From positions 19,528,587-19,592,586 of the forward strand of contig NC_071333.1 in NCBI RefSeq assembly GCF_010183535.1: a stretch of DNA of 64,000 nucleotides, read 5' to 3'. The notes beneath the pieces are model-generated. The model was not told where the DNA came from. It saw nothing but the letters and a program-made list of their open reading frames with translations, and made no database searches. Made by a program: the position numbers and the translations under genes. The stretch is from Caenorhabditis remanei. Taxonomy: Eukaryota; Nematoda; Chromadorea; Rhabditida; Rhabditidae. Below, piece by piece: positions 1 to 11,163 of this stretch. How positions within the stretch are numbered: position 1 is the first letter of the stretch; the number at the start of each line of letters is the position of its first letter.

Positions 1-419
1 GGTTTCAGAATTAATCTCTCAAGTAATCTGGCTAGAGGATGTGTAAGAGAGATGGGCCTGTAGTTAGATGGATCTAGGGTACTGCCCTTCTTGTGTAGTG
101 GAATAACCGTTGCAGTTTTCCAGCAATCGGGAAATTTTCTGGCAGACAACGATTCAGTGAAGAGTAGCGAAAGCGGGACGGAGATTGAGTTTGCGCATTT
201 CTTAATAATATAAAAGTTGATCCTATCTGTTGAATATCCTATTTTGAGCTGCAACTTAGAAATAGCTAGGAACACACTAAGGGGGGAAACATCCACGAAT
301 ATATTTTTGGGCTTTGGATGAGGGAGGGCAGGATGCGGCGGGGACGGATTTGTGAAATTATCTGAAATTATCTTTTCATGGTGCCTGTATTTGAGTGTAC
401 GGAAGAACAGAGTTTCTCA
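1..419 (-). mobile_element. Non-LTR retrotransposon reverse transcriptase fragment (relic)
   Basis: Read on the minus strand, 1-260 encodes the N-terminal fingers/palm of a LINE-type reverse transcriptase: a K-F-P-D-C-W-K stretch, then T-A-T-V-I-P-L-H-K-K-G, then D-P-S-N-Y-R-P-I-S-L-T, the classic start of the RVT_1 domain. Upstream (about 270-419) a second frame reads into V-D-V-S-P-L, normally found just before this block, so one frameshift near 255-270 separates the parts. The catalytic FADD box would lie beyond the window edge. Broken frame, no intact ORF: a dead copy. Confidence 0.8.
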
Positions 420-1086
420 TCCTATTTCCATCTGTTAGTCTGCTATATCTGTCTCTAGAATATAAAATATATACACCTTCTCCATTTCTTCCAGTACATT
501 GGGTCTTGAACTTTAAAAATAAAAACTTAGTTGGAAGACACAAAAGAGAAAAAACTAGAGAAGAGATATAGACGACGAAAAACGTTGTAAAACAAAAATT
601 TTATTGCGACAAGCGAAACTTAACAAAAAAGAGTGCATGATTATTTGAAACAAATACAACTCAAACTTCGTAGTGTAAGAGAACGTCAAGAAAATGTATA
701 AAAAGAGAGGAGGTAAGTTATTTTCTTAAAATTTAAAAAAAACACGAGAAAACAAGAGAATAAGGGAAAATTGAGACCAAATCTAGAAAAATCTTGCTTC
801 AAAACATATCAGAACAAAATAAAATTCGTTTAAAAGAACAAGACAAAAAAAATCAGATAAAGAAGAAATTGTAAAGGGGGAGGAACGGGGAGATCGTAAA
901 ATCATCCTATCGAAAATCGAAAAAAAAACAAGGAACAAAGTTACCAAAAAACAGGGAAAAGAAAACAGGAGAACAGGGAAAACGTGGGAGAAGATCGGAG
1001 AACAAAAAACAGAAGAACATGGGACAAAGTGAGAACAGAACAGAGATGACAGAGAAAAGAGGATACACAAAAAAAACTTGCTGGAA
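420..1086. other. 3' flank of the SAM-like gene, no gene seen
   Basis: Purine-rich on the plus strand (pyrimidine-rich 3' UTR on the minus strand). A minus-strand AATAAA signal lies near 599-604, so it may be a roughly 500-base 3' UTR. The 783-1070 open frame is low-complexity Phe/Leu/Ser and is not believed. Confidence 0.4.
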
Positions 1087-2757
1087 TTACGAGCAAGATT
1101 TTTGATAGGTGTTTCTCACCTTGTTTAAATGCTCCATGAGGGTCTGTCGAAGGTCCTGGTCCAGTCCTTCAGTATCCTTCGAATTCAGAAAATATTCAAT
1201 TTTTTTCCCATTTACTCGAGACTCTTCGATAAAGGCGAGATGCTTTTTGTCCGTGATAAACATCTTTGCCCATTGAAGCACGTGTCTCTTCTAAAAAAAA
1301 GACAAACGGCTCTTGAGAATCAAAAAAAAAAACTCACATTCCACTGTAGATAGTTGTATTGCTCAAATCCATTTTTTCCAACTGGAAGGAAGAGCTTATC
1401 GGCCTCTGGCTGCAAAAAAAGAAGTTTGAGGAGGAAAAAATAGTGAAGAAACCTACATAATAAGGCTCATTTCGAGACCGGCTTCGAGCGCCACGACCAC
1501 TCTGATGAAGATGAGGATCAACCTTGTTCATTTTCCTCAATTTTTTCATGGCGGCAGTGTCCTCTTTTTGAGCTTCTGTCAAGTTGAACTGTAAATACTT
1601 GATAAAAATATTTGTTGGATAAAATCGAAAAACTAACCGGACGTGTCCGATTGCGTCGGTTGGCCAGATTGAGCGGAGCGGAGTGGTTGATTGGAGCGGC
1701 AGCCTGTAAAATAGTGATTGAAATTGAGAAATGGCACTAATAAAACTCACAATTGGTGGCCGGTCGTTGCGAGGATGGGCACCAGGTCCTGCATCACTCC
1801 ATGAGAAAATGCGGTTCAGTGCGAGGGCTTCAGCTCGATTCTGCGAAAAGCGTAATGATTAGAAAGAACTTTCATAATTTTTCAAATACTTCAAGTTAGA
1901 CGTGTTTTCAATTGGTTGGCCTTGTTTTGCATTTCACTGCAAGTTATCTTAGTGAAAATCGAGTTCTTGTTTCCATTGAGGAAACAATACAACAAAAACC
2001 GGTTTGTCACAAAGGTAAATGGCTCAACTAATAACTAATTAGAAAAAAGTCATAGACCGTGAGGAGTGTTTTATATAACGTTGGAAAGATAAAAATATTT
2101 TGATTTTAGAAAAAATCTGAATGTTTTTCCATCCAAACTAGAGATTCGAGTAAATGAGTCAAAAGTTTTGTAGACATAGAAACCAGTGTGCTTTCAGCTA
2201 TCCGATAAAATGTAAAACACGCTGTATTTCCACTTTCAGCCTGTGATTTCTCTCCTTAATGTCATAAATATCAAGGTTTTTGGTTTTTTATAGAAAAATC
2301 TTAATAAAAACATACTGGCTGAGACGAAGGGTCATTTTGATTAGCAGGTCCGGTTGCATTTGGACGGGCGACGTTTTCCTGAAATTCAAGAGTTTAGTAA
2401 AGTCACTGATCAAATTTAAACTCAAACATTCAAGAACGTAGATACGCCAAAAGTCTTCTTTTAGATTAGTTTTGCCAAAAAAGCTCATTTTTCTTCTAAT
2501 TTACAGAAGAAAACCTCATAAAAACTCAAATGAAAGTAATAAAAACTTACAGCTCGTGGTGTACGGTGAAGAGTGGCGTTAGATTGGTCTTCCTGGTTTT
2601 CTTCGAGCAGCTCTCTCAAAAAGTCATAACCATTTGGTTTCTGTAAAAAAGTTTTTTAAAGAGATTTATTTAATTTTCTTGTGGAAGTTTATCATTTCTT
2701 GTTCGAATAATAAACCTTTTGAGTTGGTTGAGAAGTTGCTGTTGGGCGAGCGTCCAT
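1087..2757 (-). CDS. Unnamed 252-residue protein with C-terminal SAM-like domain
   Basis: Eight exons, all joined in phase 0: 2716-2757, 2551-2640, 2316-2378, 1751-1840, 1638-1703, 1457-1588, 1338-1409, 1087-1290. The start ATG (2757) is followed by a short Thr/Gln-rich leader. The N-terminal half is Asn/Pro/Arg-rich and probably disordered. Residues about 130-150 carry an R-S-R-S-R run. The last about 80 residues look globular: Y-L-Q-W, then H-V-L-Q-W-A-K, H-L-A-F-I-E, V-N-G-K-K-I, a pattern like a SAM domain (W..HV..W, then I-x-G-x-x-L). SAM domains mediate protein or RNA contacts; the fold call is my pattern match only. A GTGAGA near 1123 could allow a further 3' exon. No named homologue recognised. 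Confidence 0.75.
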
Positions 2758-4000
2758 TAATTTTTGGGCTTTCGAGCTTCGAATGTTTCACCTAGAATTT
2801 AAGTAAAGCTATCAATGATATTGATAAGAGAAGTGTATTACGGAAGTAACTAGTTCGGAAGCATTTGTTGAACCAGTCAGAGTATAGTCAGATAAGCTAA
2901 CACCTATTCACTATCGCTGGTTACAAAAAGCACTGACACAAAAACTTGGTATACTAGAAAAGGGCATGTCTATATACTTGACGAATTACTGATAAGACGT
3001 AAAATTGATGGCTTCGTGGTACATTTGCAAACGCTTTAGAAAACGAGAAACTGCTAGAGATGGAGAGATAGATAGCGAAACAAAAATAATGACGGTGGCG
3101 GTCACTTTCTTCACGTGCGCGATGGCAAAGAAAGAGAAAAGATGAGAAAATTGACACAAAGGGCGCTAAATACAAGAAACATCTGGAGATTACTATCGAA
3201 AGGCAAACAATGAGAGACAGAGAAGAGAGAGGGTAAGACAATGTCTGTGTCTCCAAGAATTCGTATGCAAACTTGAGAGAGAGAGAGAAGGAGAGGCAAG
3301 ATGGTTTTCGAGCGAGTGTCACTTCCCGCATTCTGTGTGTCCCTGCTCTTCAGAAATCGAATGTTATTTTTTCTGGTAATGATAGAGACGCAGAGAAGCT
3401 AGCACAGCCGATTGCGTCAGGGTGTCGAAGAGTGCCAGTGGGCCACGCGAACCAATGGGCACTGCAACGAGCGGAGAGTGAGAGAGCGTGTGTCTAGAGA
3501 AAAAGAGAATAGGGATTGCTTTCGAACAGCTGCGCCTTCTTGATTCACACTTCTACATGAAACATTCTCGGTACGAAAGTAGTTGTGGCGGTCAAGAGAG
3601 TCACGTGAAATTGAAAGAGTAAAACAGAGAGTTAAGGGAGAAAAATATGAATTATGTGCTCTCGCTCTGTTGAAAAGAGAAGATTGGAAGAACGACACAA
3701 GTTTTATGTTGACGACACAATGAAGAAAATGCGATGCATACTAAATTAGACATAGATTGATGAGAATCTCTATTTCAAACGTCCAAAGTCAGATTGTTTA
3801 TGTTTACGGATACTCTAAAAGGGAATGAAAAAAAAATAATTTGAAGTGACTCGAATACAGTAATTGATAACAAAATAATTGGAACCATAGTCAAGAAAAA
3901 GGAACATCATGAAAAAAGAAAGCAAAATTGAGGTGTTCGAACAGCTGTATTTTTTAAAGTTCAAACTTTGAAACAACAGCTCTCAGAGAAAATGGTCTAG

Positions 4001-4103
4001 ATTTTGTCAGTTATCAGCTTTTTAATATTTCTTGAGAGAACCAAGATAAAACGCTGCGAACAAGCACCGTTAGGTGCGCCTCTATTACAGGTTTCACGGT
4101 ATA
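4001..4103 (+). repeat. Dispersed repeat, copy 1 (pair with 60696-60797)
   Basis: Starts ATTTTGTCAG and ends near a CTCTATTACAG then ACGGTAT motif. The same order of motifs (GTCAG..AGC, CGCTGCGAA, TAGGTGC.CCTCTATTACAG, ACGGTAT) recurs in the same orientation at 60696-60797, with most bases matching over about 100 positions. No terminal repeats or coding capacity seen. Confidence 0.6.
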
Positions 4104-5301
4104 AGGCAAATCTAAAAAATGACCCATACTATATGTAGTGTTGGTCAATAAAAATGGCTGAACTTGAGAGAGCGGCACCGATTGTGCAACAACTTATATA
4201 AGAATATAAAAGGGGCTTACTCCCAGTGGAGGTGGAACTCTCTTTATTTCCCATATTGGGTTTTAGGAGGGAAAAGTGTGGGCAGTTCGCTGCTGTATAG
4301 GAAATATGGTTCTAAAACAGTGATTAGTAACAATCTGTCGCGCCGCCTATGGAGTGTGGAATCGTTTCTTTTCGTCTTGGTTGTAATCCTCTTCGGGTTA
4401 ATTGTAAGGATGAGCATCGGTGTGGAGAGAAGAGAATATCTTGGACGATGAGCAAGTAGTGAAGTGGTCCAGTGGTGGTAGAGAATGAATAAAAGTAAGG
4501 AAATAATCATCTATTGGTGAGAGCCGACAGCTGGGGGCAACTTATTGGAGAGAGATGAGAACTCACCTCTCCTCTTATGAAGAAAGTAGAAAAGTGAAAA
4601 GTAAAGTAAAAAGTGAGTTGATTGAAAAATAATTGTTTAGGCCAGAGAAAGCTCCGGAAGGTGATGTGAAAGTTGGCGCCGCCGGTTTGAATAATGTTTT
4701 GGCACCGGTCGAATGGGGCGCGTTTCCTAATTGGGTTCCTCGGCCACATGGCCGCTAGAGATTATTGAATGAGGCGATGAATCTTGGGGAATTGAACCGG
4801 TATAAGCTGGAAAATCGAGCACAAGTTGTAGTTGAAGAACATCGTGAGGTGACGACTCGCCGAAGAGGACGCGCTCGTAATATAACATATTACGGACGCG
4901 GTTGCTCCGATCAAATCACGATTAGATCGAGCGAACCTTTTATTTACTGGCTTTTAGCAAGATTGAGGTTGACCAGATCGAGTAGCAATTTCAAGGTCAG
5001 CGCTTACTAAAATTTAGAACATTTTTGAAATAATTTTACAGTGCAAATATGTTACAACTGATAAATGCTAAACTTCACTTTTGTAGTTGACAACTTTTCA
5101 GGGCGGGCGCTCTCTGGACAATTGTAATATATCAATATGTACAGCTTCAAATCCTCATCCTTTTGTATAAAAATGCCAATATAACGGAGAAATCATTATG
5201 ATAATTTCAACTTTTACAAAAGGATTAGTATAAAAACTTGCCAGTGAAATATAGGATACAATGTGTAGGATTGTTTCATTTTTCTACTTAATTCAAACCA
5301 G

Positions 5302-5307
5302 TTTATT
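5302..5307 (-). terminator. Poly(A) signal of the DEG/ENaC gene
   Basis: AATAAA on the minus strand about 45 bases after the TGA stop at 5352. Confidence 0.55.
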
Positions 5308-5351
5308 CCAAAAAATAAAATTTCACAATACAGAAAAAGTCAACCGAGATC

Positions 5352-8300
5352 TCATGCGTTATTATTCGTGCTAGTCCCCTTCTCAGCATCATTCAATTCC
5401 TCCGCACGCAGTAATTCATTTTTCTGTTTCCACCGTCTCGATTTGCACGCAATTCCCAACGTTCGAACCGCAAAGAACAGGAATTCAATCACACTCATAA
5501 TGCTTGCTCCTGTAATTCGAAAAATTCGAGACCTTATGTAATTGCTGTCTCACCTAAAAACAGTCCAGCTTGACCACCCATATCAGCCATAAGATTGAAC
5601 CAAGAGTATGACTCAGACTCTCGTAGAACTTCAAAACTCATTTGTTCGTAATAAATTTCAATCATAGCAGCATGTTCCCTGAAAATATGAAAATATGACA
5701 CTCAACATTTCCAAAACCCCAAAAATTATACTTACCGTAAATACCGATTACAATCCTTCGACTGATTGTCACAATGAGCTTGTGTACTTCCACTCGGCCA
5801 TTTCGCAGCTGAATATGTAGTGGTATACTGATCCTGTTGGCATGGATGACTGCATTTGCATTGGTGTTTGAAGGAAGATGAAAGTTTAGCGCCCTCGACA
5901 GTTAGACAGGTCACTGAGAATAAAAAAAAAACTCAACATTTTGTTGACAGACTACTTACAAATTGTGCTATTTTTTGAATCGCACCAAGGACTACGACGC
6001 CAGGGATTTGGGAAACGAGGGTCCGCACATCCACACCTCAGAATTATTCGACGCTGGTAACATGTACGTAGACAACCCTGAATAGCAAGAATAGGTTATC
6101 TAAAAATCTATACCATACCTCTGGTTCATATTTATACTCTTTGTAAATATAGTTATGCGGCGGACGGTCTTCATTGTAACAATTCCCATCTGGCAGACGA
6201 TTCACTTTTCTCAGAGAGATACCAAAAGATGATATAGCTCCGACAGGTGCCGAGTAACCAAACGTGTCAGGGAATGGGCACTCCGTTTTGTCGTGTATTG
6301 CCAATCGGACACCAGTGGCTTCCGTAGTGGGGAGATAGTCAGAAGTGTTGACGAAAAGCATAAGACGGAGTCCTACAACATGTTATATGAGTAGGTAGGA
6401 AAAAAATCTATGTTGCTTATGTACCATAACTTGGTCCAGCTCTGCTACTCGTCAGATTCTTCTTTGGGTCAAAATTGAAGGTATAGCAGTTACCAAATGA
6501 TGAGTCGATGAATAATCTAAAAAAATGGAATTGTCAGGTCAAATTCGAAGAAAAAAGCGAGAACTTACTTGAATTCAGTTTCAATATTACACTGTTGGCC
6601 ATCAAACGAACACATTTTTATCAGCTCCGATTTACCATAACCCAGTGCAGCTCGTCGTTGAGGGTGGAGTCCCGACATTTTTAGTATCATTCTAAAAATT
6701 ACAGTTTTTCTCTTTATTTTTTTTGAATTTCCTTTATTTTTTTGAATTTATATTTTGAATTCCTCACTTTTCCTTGGCTTGTGTTGTGATTGCCACCTGA
6801 TCCGTCATATTACCGTAACCCAGTTGTGTGAGCTGTTCCAAATACTCCCGTCGGAGTGGACTCCCTTTTTCCGGAATTTTATTTCCTTGAAACTCCCAAA
6901 CTCTCCGAACACGACTCTCCGGCATAAATACACAATAACCCATAGCCTAAAAATAGGTATAACTAGTTTTTTCTTTGAGTTTCTTGTCAAAACCCACCAA
7001 TTGACAATAACAAGGAATGTTCCCGTTTCCCGTTGTGTTCGGCACATTACAAAATCCAATATCATTGCATTCCGGACATATCGACTTTTCCCATGTTCTG
7101 TAATGACAAGTTTCACACTTTCACTATTTGATTAGCAGCAACACATTCTGGGACACTAAACAAATTACAATCTTCTAAATCTGGCGGGGAGATTAGAAAC
7201 CAAGGGAAGAAAATGGAAGGGAGAACATACTGAGCACTATAACAGGGCCACGCACTGCCATCTTGTCGGTCGTAATTACATATACACGCGTTCTCCAGAC
7301 TTTTCGGTATAGTGGTTTGGGCTGAAAGAATATAATAGGTGCAAATGATTTGGAAGGTTATGATAAATACCTATACATTCCTGTTTTTCGGCCACACACA
7401 AACAATCGGAGTATACTGGTTCATATTGGAGATATTTGAAAGACGCTGAAAATTATGGAATTATGAATCACGAATTTATGAAAATTCAAGCATTTGTATA
7501 ATTTAAAAAATATATAAATATGTATAGTATTGGACATGAAGAATGCGTCTCAAGCAGTTTTTAATTGAAAATGGTCAAGTTTGTGAGTGTGAGACGGTCT
7601 CCCTGATTGTATCACAATATTGATGATTAATGGAGTGTAATCGTCACAAGTAGACCAAAAACATTTCAGTGCAAAAAATAAGACTTTTAAGAGACGAGCT
7701 TTTTACATTGACTGTCTCATAACTTTTTAGGATGTGCCCGTACAAAAAAAGAGTCAATTACAAAAATAAAACTTTGTTTGTGACCTATACATTCAAAAAA
7801 CAACCGATACTGTGAGATAATCAGGGAGGCCGTCTCACACTCACAAAGTTGACCATATTCAACTAAAAACTGCAAGTGTCGCATTTTTTATCGCCAGTAC
7901 TGTATATAAATATGAATATATATATATATATATAGATTTTTTTCAATATAAATGTATCTTGTTTTCGTTCTTTTCACCCTTTATTCTAAACCACAAACCA
8001 ATCTATTCTAACCCCCTCCCCCCTTTAACCACTTTTTTCAAAACGTCAAACTAATCCCTAGGAGCCATCATCATTCCACAATTTGTCAGAACTCATTGAC
8101 CTTCCTTTGTCAGAAAGCCTAAAAAGTGAAAAATGAATGCTTACGGCCATCGTTTAAGCTTCGTTTGCCACGACCATTCAATTCGTCCATGGTTGCGTCA
8201 TTACTATAGACAACGGCTTGGTGGAAGGCGTCGAGCTGGAATTATAGTCAATGAGGGAATCAAAGAGTTCAATATTTGTTTGGAAAACAAATTCATCTAA

Positions 8301-9678
8301 ATTTCTGCAACATTTTGACCCTTCCACTCCAATATTCTGACACAACTTCAGTCATGTCCATCTGCTTCTCACAAATCCGTTAGTTCCACGAGACCAATAT
8401 CTCATTTCTTATTCATTTGTCCATTTCTACGACTACCTGGACGCTAGGAACATGGATCTTTGGTTCTTGAACTAACCGTTTCGGAAATTTCTGGAACACT
8501 TCTCGCGAGATGATTTTTGAACGGATTCAAGTTGCAGACGGTTATAGCTGGAAATGGCGCGGACTCGAATTGGAGCTGAAAAAATTGAAAAAAATTAGTC
8601 AATGTGAGAATTCTTCAGCAAACTGACCTCTACGTTCACAATTTTCTCTCTTCGGTCATATTTCGCTTTGATATGTGAAAACGAGTACAAACACAGTCCG
8701 ATGCATGCAAAACTGACAATGATCCAGAGGAGACGTACCCAATATAAAGCAGTCGTAAAGATCTAAAGTGAAGTTGTGAAAATTTGTTTCCTCGCCAATA
8801 CTACATACCATGTTAACTCCATGAAATGTAGTCTGCTCGCAGAAAACTCGAACGGAGTGTTGGATCTGCTCTCCGGTACCTTCCTCATCTTCCTTGCGAG
8901 GTGAATCATCGGCAAAAGGTTTTCCGACATCCTATAAATCAAAAATTTATCTTTTAATTTGAAAAATTGCTCACTGAAACAAATCTGACGTGTTTCCAAA
9001 CCACCCGACTTGTTTTTGTTTGTTTTCGTCATATATGACCTAATTCCTCGATTTCTATTTTTTATTCATGAGAATATAATGTTGTTTCTGTTTCTTTTTA
9101 TTCTACGAACACCCTTGGGGTCACCAGTACTCGAAATCTTTGAGATACTATTTTTCTATAAACAAAGTAATAGAAGCGTTCAAAGAAAAATAGAAAAATG
9201 GACACATTTAGTATTCAGGTCATTGTAAATAAATATTCGAATAGTGGGTGAGAGATCAAATTTGCTATATATTCCCGGATTTTCGATTCAGAATGAAAAT
9301 ATTTGAGTTTATGTGCATTTCAAACAAAAAACAATTTTTCAGAAGAAGTTCTGAACCCGAAAATGAAAAAAAAAGTTTTGCCATTTTGAACTTGTTGAAA
9401 GAATGAAAGAAGAGCTTTGACTAACAGCTCCCCAGAGACAACACATCACACAAAAATTTCTCAATTTCTCACACGTTTCAGTTTTTCATCTTCTTCCTTC
9501 CTTCTTTTCTTATTTTTCTGCTGAATTAGTTTACCTTAGACATTCTTGCAAAAGTTCGTGACACATCTGCCAAAACGGAACTTTTCCGTTTCACAGGAAT
9601 TGGTAATTGCAGGTCTTGAGCACTGTGGGCTTGCTCGTAGTTTGGCGGAGCACATGAGGGATTGATGCTCAATACCAT
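5352..9678 (-). CDS. DEG/ENaC family sodium channel subunit
   Basis: Amiloride-sensitive-type cation channel subunit of the plasma membrane. Exons (high to low): 9535-9678, 8809-8931, 8628-8762, 8477-8575, 8145-8235, 7371-7445, 7231-7321, about 7150-7174, 6998-7097, 6768-6946, 6569-6691, 6424-6516, 6119-6372, 5960-6077, 5736-5913, 5554-5678, 5352-5509. Seen in order: the F-H-G-V motif before TM1 (W-V-R-L-L-W-I-I-V), the [10 protein letters not shown] finger, an R-G-K-R possible cleavage site, cysteine-rich blocks including GNCYTFNF, the C-x-C-x-D-x-R-F and C-x-C-x-x-P-C segments, then [10 protein letters not shown] and the pore [11 protein letters not shown] running into TM2 (about 5510-5600). 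The C-tail is about 30 polar residues. The exon 8/9 junction (7097-7174) is unresolved. An alternative start may exist (12955-13104). The exact family member is not assigned. Confidence 0.92.
7525..7902. mobile_element. Tc1/mariner-type MITE with 84-bp inverted repeats
   Basis: A 378-bp element in the DEG/ENaC intron between the exons at 7371-7445 and 8145-8235. Left arm 7525-7608 and right arm 7819-7902 are inverted copies (shared TGAGTGTGAGACGG...CTCCCTGATT). Ends read CAGTACTGG or its variant and are flanked by TA (7523-7524, 7903-7904), the target duplication of Tc1/mariner elements. No transposase frame inside. Confidence 0.85.
7913..7936. repeat. AT dinucleotide run
   Basis: Alternating TA bases next to the MITE right end, ordinary simple repeat. 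Confidence 0.7.
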
Positions 9679-10845
9679 TTAGAGCATAGTTTTCGAAATT
9701 TCAGTGCAGAGAATACAAAAACAGTTATAAAATAGTAGTTTGGAATTCCAAATGTTCACAAAAAATGAAGTGTTCCGGATTTTCCGTAAAAACAAAAACT
9801 CTTTTTCAAAAAGAGAAAGGGAAAGACACTCTCTTGGCCCCTGGTGTCAGATGATGGGTGGGCGGAGTCTTGGGCCAGTCTGTCGACGGCTTCTCACCAA
9901 ATCTATCAATTCAAGGAGTGAAAAAAGGGGTGACGGAAGAAAGCGGCAAGAAAAGAAGAGATGAAAAAAATAGGAGTGCGCCTGACTTTAAGTGGGTCTT
10001 AGGTCACGCCAGCAGGTCAGAGATTTCACTGAAATTTTTGAGTTCAATTAGGAGATTGGTGTGGGTTTTTTTAGAAACGGCTGATGTCACGTTTGTGGGA
10101 TTTCCCTAGTGAAATACTTTCTCAATTCAGATTTTAAAAGTTTTCCAAGGACCTAAACTTCAAAAACTTTCCGAAAATTGTGTTCAGTTACAGATTTGTA
10201 TGAAAATTATAGAACTTCAAATTTGAAAGTGTGTCGCAAATTTTAATATTGGAAGTTTTTGAAAAAGTCGTCAAATAAATGCACAATTCCATTTTTGTAG
10301 TAGAAAATTTTTATATATGAATACAGTGCAGATAGTCATTGTCCAACAATGTATAACACTCAAAACGTTTTTCATTTGTCCCACTTTAGCAATTTGAGGA
10401 GATCACCCTTACAAAAATGTTGTCAACTACAAAAATGAAGTCCTAGGTTTTATCTATATAGTACAGAGTTTTAAACTTAGTTTATCCGTAACAAACTCTC
10501 GAAATGAGTCATTTACACAAACATAATATTACTGTCTACTTTTTCGAAGGATTAAATTTTTGAGGTAACATGAAGTACATCATTTAGTTTTATTCTGAGA
10601 ACAAGTTGTCAGTTTACACCTTTTCAATTTAACTATGCTGTTGTATTCTTTTAAACTGCGTAATATATCAGTATAAATTTTTTTGAATCTTGCTAAACTT
10701 TACTGCAATTTGTAAGTTTAACATGCTTCTTTCTATTCTCCTACAAACCATTTAGGGGCAAAAAACATACCGATGATAAACTGAATATAGAGTATGGTGT
10801 TCTTGAAATTCGCCGCTTCAGAGCACCACACGAGAACATTTCGCA
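9679..10845. other. Upstream region of DEG/ENaC gene, no gene seen
   Basis: AT-rich. Holds one copy of the TTGTCAACTACAAAAATGAAG motif near 10420-10440 (see the dispersed-motif finding). Open frames at 9740-9964 and 9858-10109 are basic low-complexity and lack splice support. Confidence 0.35.
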
Positions 10846-10852
10846 TATAAAA
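10846..10852 (+). promoter_or_regulatory. TATA-like box before the 10942 ORF
   Basis: TATAAAA about 95 bases upstream of the ATG at 10942, followed by a pyrimidine-rich stretch. Weak evidence on its own. Confidence 0.3.
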
Positions 10853-10941
10853 GTTCTTGCATTCAAGAAACTTTTTTCTTTTCAAAACTGAAGAAAACCG
10901 AAGCTCAAGAGCTCCAGAAAAAGTGCAACAATATCTCAAAA

Positions 10942-11163
10942 ATGAGTGGCGACGAGTGGCGAAAGATCCAGAATCTTCACCACCACCCAGTGGTGCTTTC
11001 CGAAATGACATGGATAAATGTGTTGGCCGCCGGAGCCCTTTTAGGTAGAAAAACGGGAGAAGGCGTCGAAAGGTCCATGAAAATTGTTGCCCACCAGGGA
11101 CTCGTTTTCGTTTTCTGCTGGAGAATGTTGGAGTCTCTTGCAACTGTGCGCTCTTTTTTCTAA
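10942..11163 (+). CDS. Possible small membrane protein, 73 residues
   Basis: A single open frame with a TATA-like box upstream. The product has a hydrophilic start (M-S-G-D-E-W-R), a first hydrophobic stretch N-V-L-A-A-G-A-L-L-G at about residues 27-36, and a second one, L-V-F-V-F-C-W, around residue 55. The composition is like small mitochondrial or membrane proteins, but I recognise no family. All three plus frames and one minus frame are fairly open here, so coding status is uncertain. No clear AATAAA follows. Confidence 0.3.
   Translation: MSGDEWRKIQNLHHHPVVLSEMTWINVLAAGALLGRKTGEGVERSMKIVAHQGLVFVFCWRMLESLATVRSFF

Larger units (their letters stand above)
2758..5351. other. Intergenic region, probable promoter plus old repeats
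   Basis: Upstream of the SAM-like gene. Holds a GA-rich microsatellite near 3270-3295, several CACGTG/CGCGC-containing stretches, a repeat copy at 4001-4103, and a TATAAAAGG-like box near 4195-4213. The 4140-5010 block is richer in G+C and may be an old LTR-like insertion, but I could not find paired LTRs or coding domains. No gene is supported. Confidence 0.4.

Noticed and set aside
783..1070. 95-codon minus-strand frame in the 3' flank of the SAM-like gene
   Set aside because: Almost only Phe, Leu, Ser and Cys from a pyrimidine-rich tract; reads as 3' UTR.
2954..3698. Overlapping open frames on both strands
   Set aside because: They follow GA/CT-rich simple sequence, have no coherent splice sites, and lie in a promoter-like area.
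4139..5010. Possible solo LTR or retroelement (TATA-like box, GC-rich part, 81-codon frame at 4765-5010)
   Set aside because: I could not find paired repeats, a primer-binding site or any recognisable domain.
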